A DNA stretch of 64,000 nucleotides from Marthasterias glacialis (lineage: Eukaryota; Echinodermata; Asteroidea; Forcipulatida; Asteriidae), in contig OU452222.1 in the NCBI GenBank assembly GCA_911728455.2, positions 19,230,559 to 19,294,558 on the forward strand, read 5' to 3'. Of this stretch, positions 39,601 to 49,900 are shown in pieces. Position numbers and translations under genes: made by a program. The stretch's first letter is position 1, and every line of letters starts with the position of its first letter. The notes beneath the pieces were generated by a model that was not told where the DNA came from, ran no database searches, and saw only the letters and a program-made list of their open reading frames with translations.

Positions 39601-42600
39601 AATTTCTAATACACGATTTTCCCACCCTTACACTCTATCAAATGTAAGCTCTCAAACATTTATTTGACATACAAAACTAGACTGTACCAAAACCTTTCCC
39701 TTCAAAAGATAGTAACACACACTATTGGTTAATGCATGAAGGTAGACCGCAATGGCAATGGTTAATGTATCCACAAATTCACCACAGACTTGCCATGTAC
39801 TTGGTTCTGTCTAACAATTTCATTGTGTTATCAAATAATGAGGGGCGGGGTGCAATTGTGCAAGAATACTGAGCAAATTGTTTTTTTTAGAGATTGACAA
39901 GAAATGATGAGGACCCCTTCCTAATGGAAGAATTACAATGTAGACATGACAGGTGCATTGGTACAATTACTCATGATGGTCTCAAAACTAAAATAAGATC
40001 TCAGATGAAAATTCATTAATTAAAGATAATTTTGGGTTGTTTTAAATTAATATGGACAGAATTCTGATCACAGCAAGCAGCTGCAAAAGTAAAAAAAAAA
40101 AAATAAAATAAATAAATAAATAAATCACAATTGCTGACTGCTAGTATCAAGTCAACCAATTTAGACCAACACAGTATGGCTAGCTCGATTCACAACAAAC
40201 AAGGCAAAATGACAGACGAAACCAAAATAACTACCTGCATGTAGATAAAAACACAACGTACCGAGCTTATCGTGTGTTAAGTTCAAATAATAAATTCCAA
40301 AGCAAGACAAATGCCAGCATCTGGTGCACATTAGCCATGACATTGTGTTTTATCAAGCTCATAATATCTTTTTAACACGACCCTTACTTTTCCCCCAATA
40401 ATTAAAGCGGCTGTTTACACAAATGCCTAAATGTCAACTATAAATGGGAAAAACGCATGCCACTAATGCAGTCTTTAATAACATTGAAGATAGCAAGGTG
40501 TTCAGTGTGTTGACTCTACAGCCTGGTTCATACTTGAATCTGAAGCAAAAAGCAATAGACCAAATGGTTTCTGTGTAGGGTTCTCCCTGAGTTTTCTCAA
40601 AATTGTGGCGCATTCTGGACCAAAATACTGCAAGTTTGGCCGAAGCATGCTGAACAGCACTCCGCACTAATGACATAACTTTTGCTTAAAAATACCCGGA
40701 TGCCAGACAAACATTCCATCACTCACGCGATCACCGCATCGGCGCGCCAGACCGCAGCAGTACGGTATACAGCGCGTATTCGATCGACATACACGTCCAT
40801 CAGTGAAATTTGACACATTGTCCAAGATCCAGGTACTTGCGTGACCTATTTATAGCATAAGTGCAGAGTTCTTTTTACTTGATGTTTTGTTTGGTTTTAA
40901 AAGCTATACCATGCAACCTGGAGCATTATAAATGTTTTTATTTAAGATTTTTGTGAAGTGATCTTAAAAAAAAACCCAATTAAATAAATAAAAGAAAAAA
41001 AAAAAAAAAAAATTCTCAAATCGGCTGCAAATTTCTTGTATCGGCCCATAAATTGCGCATATCGCTGACTTAAAGACAAGAGATTAAGTCAGGGTTTTGA
41101 TCAGGATTTCTGAATTTGTTGTTTCAAATTGAAAAATAGGGAGTCAAAGCTTGATGTCAATTTTAAATTTGGGCATGTCCAAATTTCTCAATAATTTTTA
41201 CAAGTAACTGAAAGATGAAGCAGGGGCATGTACACAGCCAAGGCTCTTCTACAAATGTAGTGGTTAATGGTTCCACATGACCATTGTCAATAGATGACTA
41301 TGACGCTTGAAGATTTGTTTTCCCCCAGGCCATGACATGATGGTTCAGTTATTTCGTCGCCATTTTAACGAACCAGAGAATTTGCGCATGCAGCAGCAAC
41401 ACAGCGTTTTAAGAAAAGCGCTTTTAAAGTTGGTCATATTTTCAAAAAATGTATTTTCGCCAGTCTTTTTATCGAAAGTATATATTTTCCAGTGAGTGAT
41501 ATGGTGGTGTAAAAGGTAAATTAACACGAACAGACATTTATTTCTTTTGATGTTTTGTTACACATCTGTTGAACTCCAAACAGATTCGCCACTTTGTGAA
41601 AATGCAAATTTTAGTACAACGGATTCGCCACACACAGTGCGTCATTCGTTTACACACAAAGTGCACACATGCATGTAAGTTGTTTACACAACGTGCGCGG
41701 ATTTGCCACTTCGTGAAAACGCAAATCTGTGAAGCACAATGATTCGCAATTTTTACATACGACTGTTTGTGTTATGCAAATTCACTTTCGTGTGACGTAT
41801 GAATTGGGCTCAAATCTCAAGCTTATCTTAATATTTTGGGGAACCATGTGTTCCCCATGCATTGCTTTAATGAGTGTGTGAAGGAAGCAACATGGTGAGA
41901 TTCACAGGTCCAAACATTCAAATATGCGCGACACCTGCACAGTCTATTGTTCTGTTTTTCATACATCTGAGATAATGTTTACGGCAGATGTAAAAAAAAA
42001 AAATAAAAAAAAAACCCAAAACAAACTATTTTTTGCTCAATCTCTGACGTGAAAATGCAACAATTTAACAAGAACTTACCGTCTTGATCTTCATCCTGTA
42101 CATCCAGATACAGGTACTCAAGGCCATGACCTTTTTTGGGGTCGTCTGTACCTTGTAGCCTTGATATAAGAGTTGTCTTTCCCGACTCATCTTCACCTAT
42201 GTGGGAGTTAACAACAAAGTTATATTCAAGGGTACTGACTAATGATTGAGCACGGGCAGGTTTTGTATCACACATTCATCACTTGCAGCACCGAAACTGT
42301 TAAAACCTTCCGCCCTTTATAATCTCATGCATTGAAATCAACGCCCTTGTTGCCTACAGTAAATTCTACATACGGCAACTGGGCCCAATGTTATGGTGCT
42401 GCTTCACTCAACCTGTAAAGTGCCCAACTGTGTTGGTTATAAGCGCAGAATTCAGTAGAAAGCAGAGCTATGAAATCTGGCTCTGGTGATAGCATCTGAA
42501 ATTTATACATACATGTGGAATACTAAGCAGAACACATTCCCAACCTTGACGGGGTACCAGTGCCTTTTAGAGGAACTGCAAACTGGTAGGAAATAATCTT

Positions 42601-43701
42601 TAAAATTTTGCTATCGTCTTAAATTAACAATCACCCAGAAGCAAAAGATATACAGTGGGATAAAGGTGAAGTGACAATGCTGAGTTTGTAATTGTTTTTT
42701 CTTTTATTTCAATGTTTTAATTTGGAGGCATCTGGAGGAGTGGACCTGGCTGCTTGAGAAAAAAGTTAAAGATAATTTCTGGGCCGGGGGGAGTAAAACA
42801 CAATTAAGACACTCATAAGCCTAGTTGCGATAATCGTAACCCTCCATCCTCCCGACGGTCGGAGACCGTCGGGAGGATGGAGGGTTACGATTATCGCAAC
42901 TATCATAAGCCAGACTATTTGCAAGACAAGTTACACTATAGATACATTCAGCCGACACCCATGATAATATCAGAGTTCATTCTGAGTTCTTGTTTATTCA
43001 AGCGTTTTGTCCTGACCCAAGGAAATGACAATGATTGATATCTGCAAAATGTGAGCTACGTAGTTGGCACTGCAGCTGACTTAACGTCAACATAGTTGCA
43101 CTGGTGGTTACCAAAGTGGTGGATGAGGGTTTGGTTACAAACCATTACATGTTTGTTAGAAAGGTAAAGAGCCTAATTAACATATAACAGTAACACATGT
43201 CATAGTAGAATAGGCGGGCCTACGTACATACTACTCATGACACAACTACAACTACCTAGTATTTTTAGTATTGTTCATTGTTATGACAAAATTGTTCAAT
43301 TCAAATCCTGGCCACTTTATTCTTTAAATTTAATTGATTGTTAATGTTATGCGCAAACATATAAAACATAATAAAATATTGAACATAAACTCATCATACC
43401 ATATAGAAAATGGTCACATGTTTATTGTTCAGACAGCAGAAATTATATTGTGCTGCGAGCATGTCCGTCACGGACACGGGCCGGGTGGGCAGGGCAATTG
43501 ACTTACCTAAAACTAGAACAGATTTACACGACGGCAACTTCGAACCAGAATGTGAGGACACCTCGCCTAAAATAGACGACCTAGAAACGACAAAAAAAAA
43601 ACAACAGCAATAAGGCAAAGTCTTAGCGTACGACAGAGTGAATTAAGTGAAAACTGAGAATGAGTTTACCATAAGTTTTGTTGATCGCCTTCACCATTCA
43701 T
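18667..43701 (-). CDS. DYNC1LI1: Cytoplasmic dynein 1 light intermediate chain
   Basis: This dynein-1 subunit binds the heavy chain through its GTPase-like domain and cargo adaptors through its C-terminal tail. Twelve exons, 5' to 3': 43670-43701, 43507-43580, 42080-42196, 31371-31601, 26702-26877, 25495-25588, 25115-25250, 22989-23100, 21674-21775, 20885-20980, 19633-19750, 18667-18764. The sum is 1386 nt, 461 aa (human LIC1 523, LIC2 492). P-loop GEDESGKT is at residues 36-43; [31 protein letters not shown] and [11 protein letters not shown] follow. The adaptor-binding helix [15 protein letters not shown] carries the FF pair at about 407-408. The last exon holds the AELDRMTR helix. All introns are GT-AG and in phase. 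The start ([11 protein letters not shown]) fits the family's NLW motif. The single invertebrate gene is co-orthologous to DYNC1LI1 and DYNC1LI2. Intron 3 (31602-42079) is 10.5 kb and repeat-filled. Confidence 0.96.
19400..19510. mobile_element. MITE with GGTGGCAGCAGAC inverted repeats, copy 1
   Basis: Left arm GACGCTAGGTGGCAGCAGAC and right arm GTCTGCTGCCACCTACC are inverted, with a GGGAAACTTTTG/CAAAGTCTCC outer pair. A second copy is at 61781-61929 and a half copy near 3775-3800. It lies downstream of exon 11, in the last DYNC1LI intron. Confidence 0.75.
19990..20097 (+). repeat. (ATCA)n microsatellite
   Basis: Imperfect ATCA tetranucleotide tract in a DYNC1LI intron. Confidence 0.9.
21164..21367 (+). 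repeat. About 68-bp minisatellite, array 1
   Basis: About three units, each containing ACATGGTGTTACTGCAAACC, TTACTA, ATCTCCACCATG and TTTCAAATCCTACTCATGT. The same unit forms an inverted array at 60685-60950 in an XDH intron. A single unit is also near 16770. It lies in a DYNC1LI intron. Confidence 0.85.
24247..24504. mobile_element. ATAGACC..CCATTAAGCCCC MITE, long copy
   Basis: Left end ATAGACCAATCCATTAAGCC and right end GGCTTAATGGATCGGTCTAT are inverted; inner arms ATTGACCAATCA / TGATTGGTCAAT continue the pairing. First of three copies within 840 bp in a DYNC1LI intron. Confidence 0.8.
24648..24752 (+). repeat. 21-bp tandem repeat, five units
   Basis: Five consecutive 21-bp units of the form GACCCGTGGCATGGAGGCAAT with a few substitutions. 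The array abuts, and its last bases merge with, the left end of the MITE at 24751. Confidence 0.85.
24751..24869. mobile_element. ATAGACCGATCCATTAAGCC MITE, 119-bp copy
   Basis: ATAGACCGATCCATTAAGCC at the left pairs with GGCTTAATGGATCCGTCTAT at the right. The core carries ACCAATCACAGACGTGA, shared with the next copy. Confidence 0.85.
24949..25083. mobile_element. ATAGACC MITE, third copy
   Basis: ATAGACCCATCCATTAAGCC and GGCTTAATGGAATCGGTCTAT are inverted. It lies only 31 bp 3' (in transcript sense) of DYNC1LI exon 7, close to its donor site. Confidence 0.85.
25796..25860 (+). repeat. (CCCCCTA)n satellite
   Basis: About nine tandem CCCCCTA units. In the DYNC1LI pre-mRNA (minus strand) it reads TAGGGGG repeated, about 210 nt before the acceptor of the exon at 25495-25588. 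The G runs have the spacing needed for G-quadruplexes. Confidence 0.9.
27000..27200. repeat. Dispersed GGAGGCAATTGCCTCC-type repeat
   Basis: Contains CATGGAGGCAAAGGAGG, ATTGCCTCCATTGCCCCTGG and TGCCTTGGTGCCCTTGAAA, the reverse complement of the phrases at 37660-37770 and 47340-47420. Located in DYNC1LI intron 4. Confidence 0.55.
29766..30561. mobile_element. ATAGACCGATTGCG element, about 0.8 kb
   Basis: Left end ATAGACCGATTGCGGGACC and right end GGGTCACGCAATCAGTCTAT are inverted; sub-terminal CATAACGTGACCTGT / ACAGGTCACGTGACT continue the pairing. No transposase frame. Its outer hexamer equals that of the small ATAGACC MITEs, suggesting a larger non-autonomous relative. Confidence 0.7.
30759..30978 (-). 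repeat. tRNA-derived SINE, minus orientation
   Basis: Contains GGACTCGAACCCACACTC (B-box reversed) and CTAGACCGCTCGGCCATGAC (A-box reversed) as in the copies at 3080 and 12350. The tail lies at the low-coordinate side. Confidence 0.65.
31896..32073. mobile_element. 178-bp MITE, ATAGACCTTTATCATG termini, copy 2
   Basis: Exactly the same length as the copy at 3865-4042 and inverted relative to it. ATAGACCTTTATCATGGTGC at the left and CATGATAAAGGTCTAT at the right. It lies about 0.3 kb upstream of DYNC1LI exon 4, in intron 3. Confidence 0.85.
32464..32593. mobile_element. MITE with GTGGATTTCACAAA inverted repeats
   Basis: GTGGATTTCACAAAGCGCTA and CTAGTTTTGTGAAATCCAC are inverted. TCCAGG lies on both sides (32458-32463 and 32594-32599), a likely target duplication. 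The interior is a series of CTAGTCCTAA / TTAGGACTAG palindromes. Confidence 0.75.
34130..34187 (+). repeat. tRNA-derived fragment with A and B boxes
   Basis: TAGCTCAGTTGATAGAGCAT is a textbook tRNA A-box/D-arm, and GGTTCAAATTCCACTCC a B-box/T-arm. They are too close for a full anticodon arm and variable loop, so this is not a functional tRNA but a SINE head or a broken tRNA copy. Confidence 0.55.
36054..36242. mobile_element. Foldback element, 189 bp
   Basis: The whole segment folds on itself: ACACATATGGACTGGCAATG pairs with CATTATGCCGGTCCATATGTGT-type sequence, AGTGCACGT with ACGTGCACT, GGCCTGTGAGTGACCAG with CTGGTCACTCACAGGCC, and the centre is CCCGAGGCCGAAGGCCGAGGG. Intron 3 of DYNC1LI. 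Confidence 0.8.
36638..36690 (+). repeat. tRNA-like A-box fragment
   Basis: AGCTCAGTGGTCTAGTGGCAAGACATCTGC-like sequence resembles a tRNA 5' half (D-arm). No matching 3' half is nearby. Probably a SINE head. Confidence 0.45.
37600..37770. repeat. Dispersed AGGCAATGA repeat
   Basis: Carries AACATTTCAAGGGACACC, AAGGCAATGATCAGGGGCAT and CTGCCTCCATTGCCTCCATGA, matching the copies near 17250, 47340 and 57720. Confidence 0.55.
38853..39005 (+). mobile_element. TTAA-family MITE, left part only
   Basis: TTAACCAGTTGACACCGGCTGA starts the family; the ATTGTGTACAATCGGAATACC and CACTGCTGAGTGTGCATAGAGC blocks follow, then similarity stops. DYNC1LI intron 3. Confidence 0.65.
42822..42902. mobile_element. 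Perfect 81-bp palindrome with 9-bp target duplication
   Basis: Two 39-base arms (42822-42860 and 42864-42902) are exact reverse complements around a GGA loop. The direct 9-bp repeat TCATAAGCC lies at 42813-42821 and 42903-42911. A diverged terminus (ATACGACTATCGCAACTAG) occurs at about 45331-45350. It lies between DYNC1LI exons 2 and 3. Its class is unknown; 9-bp duplications are typical of Mutator-like elements. Confidence 0.85.
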
Positions 43702-43951
43702 GTCGGCTGATCGAGCTCCACTTTTTTCGCCGATAGGCGCCATATTGGATTCGTGGAAAATTCCCGGATGGGAAGTTGACGTCAATTTTTTTTGTGGTTT
43801 TCCAAAAAAAAAATTGTATAGGTCAGAAGTTAACAATAGAGGGCGCTGTCATATCACAGGGCGCGCAATTTATAGCTGCAGTTAGCAGACGACGTACCTG
43901 GCGGTTTGACAGCAGCTCGGTCTTATCTTACTTGACCAAAACAAGCCAAAA
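43702..43951. promoter_or_regulatory. Divergent (bidirectional) promoter, DYNC1LI and SHCBP1
   Basis: Only 250 bp separate the two start codons. A palindromic CRE, TGACGTCA, is at 43777-43784. GCCATATTG at 43739-43747 matches the YY1 consensus (GCCATnTTG), often found at vertebrate TATA-less starts. TAGAGGGCGCT at 43837-43847 matches the CTCF core. No TATA box is evident. The segment is GC-richer than its surroundings near the DYNC1LI side. Shared use by both genes is inferred from the spacing. Confidence 0.75.
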
Positions 43952-46900
43952 ATGTCTTCAGAAACAGTAAAATCAGATGAAAATGATGATCGAGATTCCC
44001 CCTCGAAGAAGCAGAAAACCCATCAAAGGCAAAGCACCGATGTGTCTGATTCGGCAAATTCCTGTGCCATGGTGGTGGCGAATGGCACGTCAGCAGCCGA
44101 GAATCGCGAGTCTGAACCGCGGGAAATTCAAAACAAAAATAGCCCCCACCCACCCGAAAAGAACAACAGTAATGAACTGAGTGACACAGATCAAGATCTC
44201 GAACAGCTACCACTCAAGTTGAAAATGCCAGAAGTGTTTAATTTTGAGAACCTCACTTGTCAGGATCGATACGATGATATCTTTGATATTTTAGCGGACT
44301 GTAAACCATTTCAGGTTCAGCAGGCGTTCGGATTGCATCTTCGTAATGAAGGTGTTGATGAGCAGTTAGAATTAGATGGTACTCAGGCCGTATGGCGCTC
44401 CATGGATCTTGATTGTGATGTATTAGTGAAGGTAAAAAATGGCAAGCCTTTTTCCTTTAAATCTGTATGACATTCTTTGCATGGATGGTGAACTAACATT
44501 ACAACATATCGGTCATAAAGCCATTTCATGGACATGGATACCGCCATCTTGGAATTGATGAATGGAATTTGGCAATCACATGCATGACATGTGACCTCTC
44601 ACATGTCTCAGGGGTAAACACGATTGCAAACAAAAGTGTTTGCCCCCTAAGTAAGAGGTCACGTGATCGCCAAATTCATTCATCAATTTCAAGATGGCGG
44701 TATCTGTGAATTGGCTAAATCAAAATACACCTCTGTACCCTGATGCTAGTGATAGGCCTATATAGTGATAGTAGCCTAATACTAGTATTACATATTACAC
44801 TCAGTGTATTATTAGTAGGCTAGTAACTATTAGTAGTACTACGTACTAATACTAGTAATAGTATGTACTACTACTTCTAGTACCCCTAGTTAGTTGGTAT
44901 ACTGTTTTATTCCTGCCCTTCCAGCCCCCTCACTACCTGGGCTTGAAATTTTAGCAGGATATTTGCAGTCCAGTAGCAGCCCTCAACTCAAGCCCACGAT
45001 GTGTGGAGTGGGGCCTCGATTTTGTTTATATGGGTACAGTGACACATCCCATCCCGCCATGGCCATGGAAATGGGGGAATCCCCTATCTTAGTAGACTGG
45101 CTGTAAACATGTAGTGGATCCTGAGCTAGGCCCTGTGCATAGACTAGAGCTATGTCCCTGGAATTTTCAGGTGGAATAGGACCAAGAGTTCTGGTTTTGT
45201 TTAGTCTGGATGTACCCTAGCTGCAATAATCATATTAATAGCTCTTGAGTCTTGATCAAGCTATGACGGACCACGTGTTAAACTTTTGCGATTTGTTTTC
45301 ACCTCCGGCCTACGAACATAAGAAGAATCGTGGGATACGACTATCGCAACTAGAACAGATAGATGAACCTGTGTTCTCTATGTGATAAGGTGCTTCAATT
45401 TCTGACTGTGAGGCACATTACAAATGAACAATTATTGTGGATGTTACACAGCCCACCCCCACCCAGTGGCGTAACCAGAGCCCCCTCCCCCCCCCCCCCC
45501 CCCCCCGCTCATGATCCACTCCCATTAGATCGAAAAATGCACTGTAAATGAATGGTTCAATACATGAAATACCCCCGCCCCAATTATGTCTTTGTCCCGC
45601 TTCCCCCCTCTCATTAAAAGTGTCTGGTTATGCCTCTGCCCCCACCCCCAGGTCTTTCATTGCCCTGCATTCACTAATATTAAATATTCTCTTTACAGAT
45701 TGTGCAGGTGGAGTGTGACAGGTTTCCGATTACAGCGCTTGTAGAGGTTGCTCAACCCTTCTGTTCTGTACCTGGTCTCAAAACAATCAGCGAGGAACAG
45801 GTGGTTGACCACCTTCAGGTTAGGAAAAATAATCATAAATTGCTTTATTTTTGGTAGAAAAACATTTCCTAAATTGATTCTTTACATCAGGGGTAATTTT
45901 AATACAGTTATGATTGCAAAATTAGGTGGAGACACTGTCTTAAAACAAAACTTGATTTGAAGAGTTCTTGTTGACAGTGCTTTTAATGATTGTCACCAGG
46001 AACATAAGAACAAGGTTGATATTGTGGAACTGTTCCCAGTTCATGACAGCTCAGGGGACTTAGATGAAGCAGCTTTGGTTGTTGAACATATCAGGTACAT
46101 AATTTTTTTAAATTTACATATCCTGATCACGTCCACTACCTTCATTACCATCACCGTCTTCATCATCCCACAATCACCAGCACCACCACCACCACGGTCT
46201 TTGATCATTATCACCATCACCATAACCACTACCTTTATCATCACCACCACTACCTTTATCACCATCATCACCACCCTCATCACCACCACCACCACCTTTG
46301 TCATCTCCTTCATCATCACTACTACCACTCATCACCACCACCACCATCATCACATCACCATCACCTTCATTACCACCACTATCAGCACCACCATCATCAA
46401 CATCACCACCACCTTCATCATCACCATCACCACCACCACCTTCATCACCACCCTCACCACCACCACCTTTGTCATCACCTTCATTATCACTACCACCACT
46501 TTCATCATCACCACCACCACCATCACATCACCATCACCTTCAATACCACCACTATCAGCACCGCCATCATCATCAACATCACCACCACCTTCATCGTCAC
46601 CACCTTCATCACCACCACCACCTTCATCATTACCACCACAACCTTCATCATCACTATCATTACCACCACCTTCGTCATATCACCACCACCACCATCCTCA
46701 TCACAATCACCACAACCATCTTCATCACCATCACCTGATCACCACCATCATCATGCATCATCGTCTATCATTATATTTACCGTCACATTCACTGTAGTAG
46801 TCACAGTGTTATAGTCCAGAGCTAAGACCAGCATGTCCAAGACCGAGGCATCACCGACCTAGACCAGACCTTACAAGACCAAGACCATGACATTTGAAGG

Positions 46901-49900
46901 CGGAGACCAAGACCATCCTGTTTGAGACCAAGACCAGCTTCTCTGAAACCGGGACTTTTGAAGGCCGAGTAAAAAAAAAAAAAAAAGACTGGGACTGCAA
47001 AGAGAGGATATAGAACACTGCTTGCAGCATCATCATCCCCATCCACATCTCATCGTTCTACATCTCATCATCAACACCCTCACCATTGTCATTCTCATCC
47101 AGCATCATTAACCTGACCCCTCCCTGCTCTTGACAAGTTAAAAAAAAAACCACTATCTTTTTCCTTTTGTAAACTTTTGTAAACTTTAACTTAAATGGCT
47201 CTAATCCTTAATGACTGAGTCGTTCACACGATCCTCCTAAACCATCTTATAAAGTTGGTCCAGGCCTGATTGCTTCGTTCTTGAGAGGGCAAGGGCACCA
47301 AGGCATTTTCTTCTTGATAAAGGGCACCTCTATGAAGAAATTATAAATTTCTACTGGAACATTTCAAGGGCACCAAGGCAATGACCAGGGGCAATGAAGG
47401 CAATTGCCTCCGTTGCCTCCATGAAACATCGGACCTGTTGGTTCTCATTGGCTGGAAGTTTTTGAGAATTACAAGTATCTTGGTGTCCCAGTTTCTAGAG
47501 ATTTAAAGGCAAAGTATACCTTTGGTTTTTGGAACCGTACGTTTGCCTTAATGCTATATAATTGTAGATATATGCCATAAAACTAACCTGTGTAAATTTC
47601 ATTTCAAAAGGTGGCAGCGTTTTTGAGATATCGCCAAAAATCCGGAGCGGTTGCGTTCACGCAGAAGAAGTATCCGTCATTGGAATACACATTCTGAGAA
47701 GCGTTACGGCCATAACGCTTCTCAGATTCAAGTTTTTGGAGGATAAAAAGTGATATATTTTTCCATAACTGCAGTACTTCGAAGTGAAATGTTTCTCAAA
47801 ATGCATTATACTATCCAAAGCTGCTGTACTTCTTACAAAATAAGTTTTTATTGCCAAAAATTTTCAGAGTCATTACCAAACGTATGCAATGCCTTTAAGT
47901 TGTAAACATGACATTAATTCTATTGCCTCTCAGACCACTCGTCTGAATGGTTTCTTAGGTCAGAGTCGTAAAATCAAATCCAATTTTAGGACAACATTCT
48001 GGATCCGCTCCTGCTAATATCATCATCTCCACCGTCACTCTGCCATTCACCACTGTCATCATCATTATCAGTTTCATAAAAATTTAAAGTAAAAAAATTT
48101 TTTTTTTAGACAAACACATGCTGTGGTATATTTGCTTTACAATAAACCAAGTTCCTGCTGCTGTACTTTCTACTCTTGGATATTTTCACCAGTTCATGTT
48201 TGTGTGTTTTTTTCTCCCCCAAAGATTCTTCTTCAAGTACATATGGCGTTTATCAGATGAATATGATGACGGAGATTACATCTTCACTATGAGGCATCTG
48301 GAACCCAGACTTAAATTGTAGGTCCCAATAGACAGTTCCCTGTTGACGTCACACAGTGTAAAGTCAGCCATCTTAAAGGGCAAATCAATCTTTTTTTTTC
48401 AACGCACAAGTATATGTTACGCATAAATAACACCTGCAGCACGTAGGAGTTCTATCACATTCAAGGTGTGATTGGTCGGTGAATCTCTTGGCTGAGAAAC
48501 CTTCTTTTTTTTTTTTTTAGGTATTTCACTTGCCTTTTCTTATTTCACGTGTCTTTTATATAAAGCAAGTTAAAAATGCAAGTATACCCATTTCAATTTT
48601 AGGTTCCATACATTGCTCAACTAGTTGGCACCCGATGCCGTGTATCAATGCAAAACGGGCGACGTTAAAACACGCCATTGTGTAAAATCGGAATACTGGA
48701 ACAAAGGTCACCCAGACATTCTTCTGCTGAGTGTGCACAGAGCACGCACACACCGTCTGATGCTTTGTTTTACCCACAAAAAGAGAAAACATGTTCTTAA
48801 ATATTTCGCTATTTTCTGGCTATTGAGTGGTGGTTTTTGTGTAATCCCTGATTCCAGACCTATGTCCTTTTGTTCCAAGAAGAGGATTACGAGACATTGG
48901 AGAGGCTTCCACCATTGTTTATTCATTGTATTTTGGATCAATGGAGGTTAAGTCAGAGTGAACCGGGAATCCAGCCATGGTTCCGGGTTTAGTACCAGTC
49001 CTATACACAGTGCATGAATTTGATTCTTCGTAGAGAAAACATAGTCAGGGATTTTTTGTGCCAGCAGTATACTCTCAAAGAAAAATGATTCCAGCAATTC
49101 CGACAAAATAATCCCGACAGGCAGGGGACTAGAAAAAATGAAAGAATCCCGGCGGCAACTGGTTAATTAAATGTTGTAATAATTATTGTTTTAAATCTAC
49201 ATTCTCTGTTCTCTTGTACAGCGCCTTGAGCACCTTTTTGGTGCATTGTAAGTCCTCATTATTAGTATGGTTATATTTCAGGTATTTTGATGTTGAGGAG
49301 AAGAATGTCTCGGCCCGCCTGGCCCTCAGGTACCAGACAACCATCGCTGACTACCAGACTAAGCGCAGACAACTCAGTAAGAAGCAGGCTATGATTGAGA
49401 GCGATGATGAAGACAGTGATGCCTCGGAGAAGGAGATTGATGTGAATGAGCTAGTTGAGATTACTCGACTCCGGAAGGAGATAGCTCAGCTTCAGGACAC
49501 CCTTGAGATGCTGGAGAATCCTGTCATGAGGTAATAAGTTAACATCAGGTACTGGAAAAATAGCTGTTTTTTTCTTCAGATATAAAGAAAACCTGCTCTA
49601 TGATGTACTTCTCTAGTGCTGAGGATACTTTTTCTAGAAGCTCCTTGAAATATATAACTCCAATCCAGGGTTGACCAAAAGGTTGAAATGTCATCATTTC
49701 AACACAACTCCTAAAATTTGGTTCCTATTTTCAGACCATTTTGTCAGCAATGACTTCCACCCCTGGAAGAGACCGCGTTAGATTGTTAACTTAACATCTT
49801 GTAGTCCATATATACGAACAGTGGAAAAGTTATTACTGAACCTGTTAACTTACTGCGGCAGCTGTTAGCTACAAAGGACAGACAGATTTTTTCTGTAACT

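Noticed and set aside
46024-46797. 257-codon open frame rich in His, Thr and Ser
   Set aside because: It starts inside SHCBP1 exon 3 and then reads through the CAT/CAC microsatellite; codon bias comes only from the repeat.
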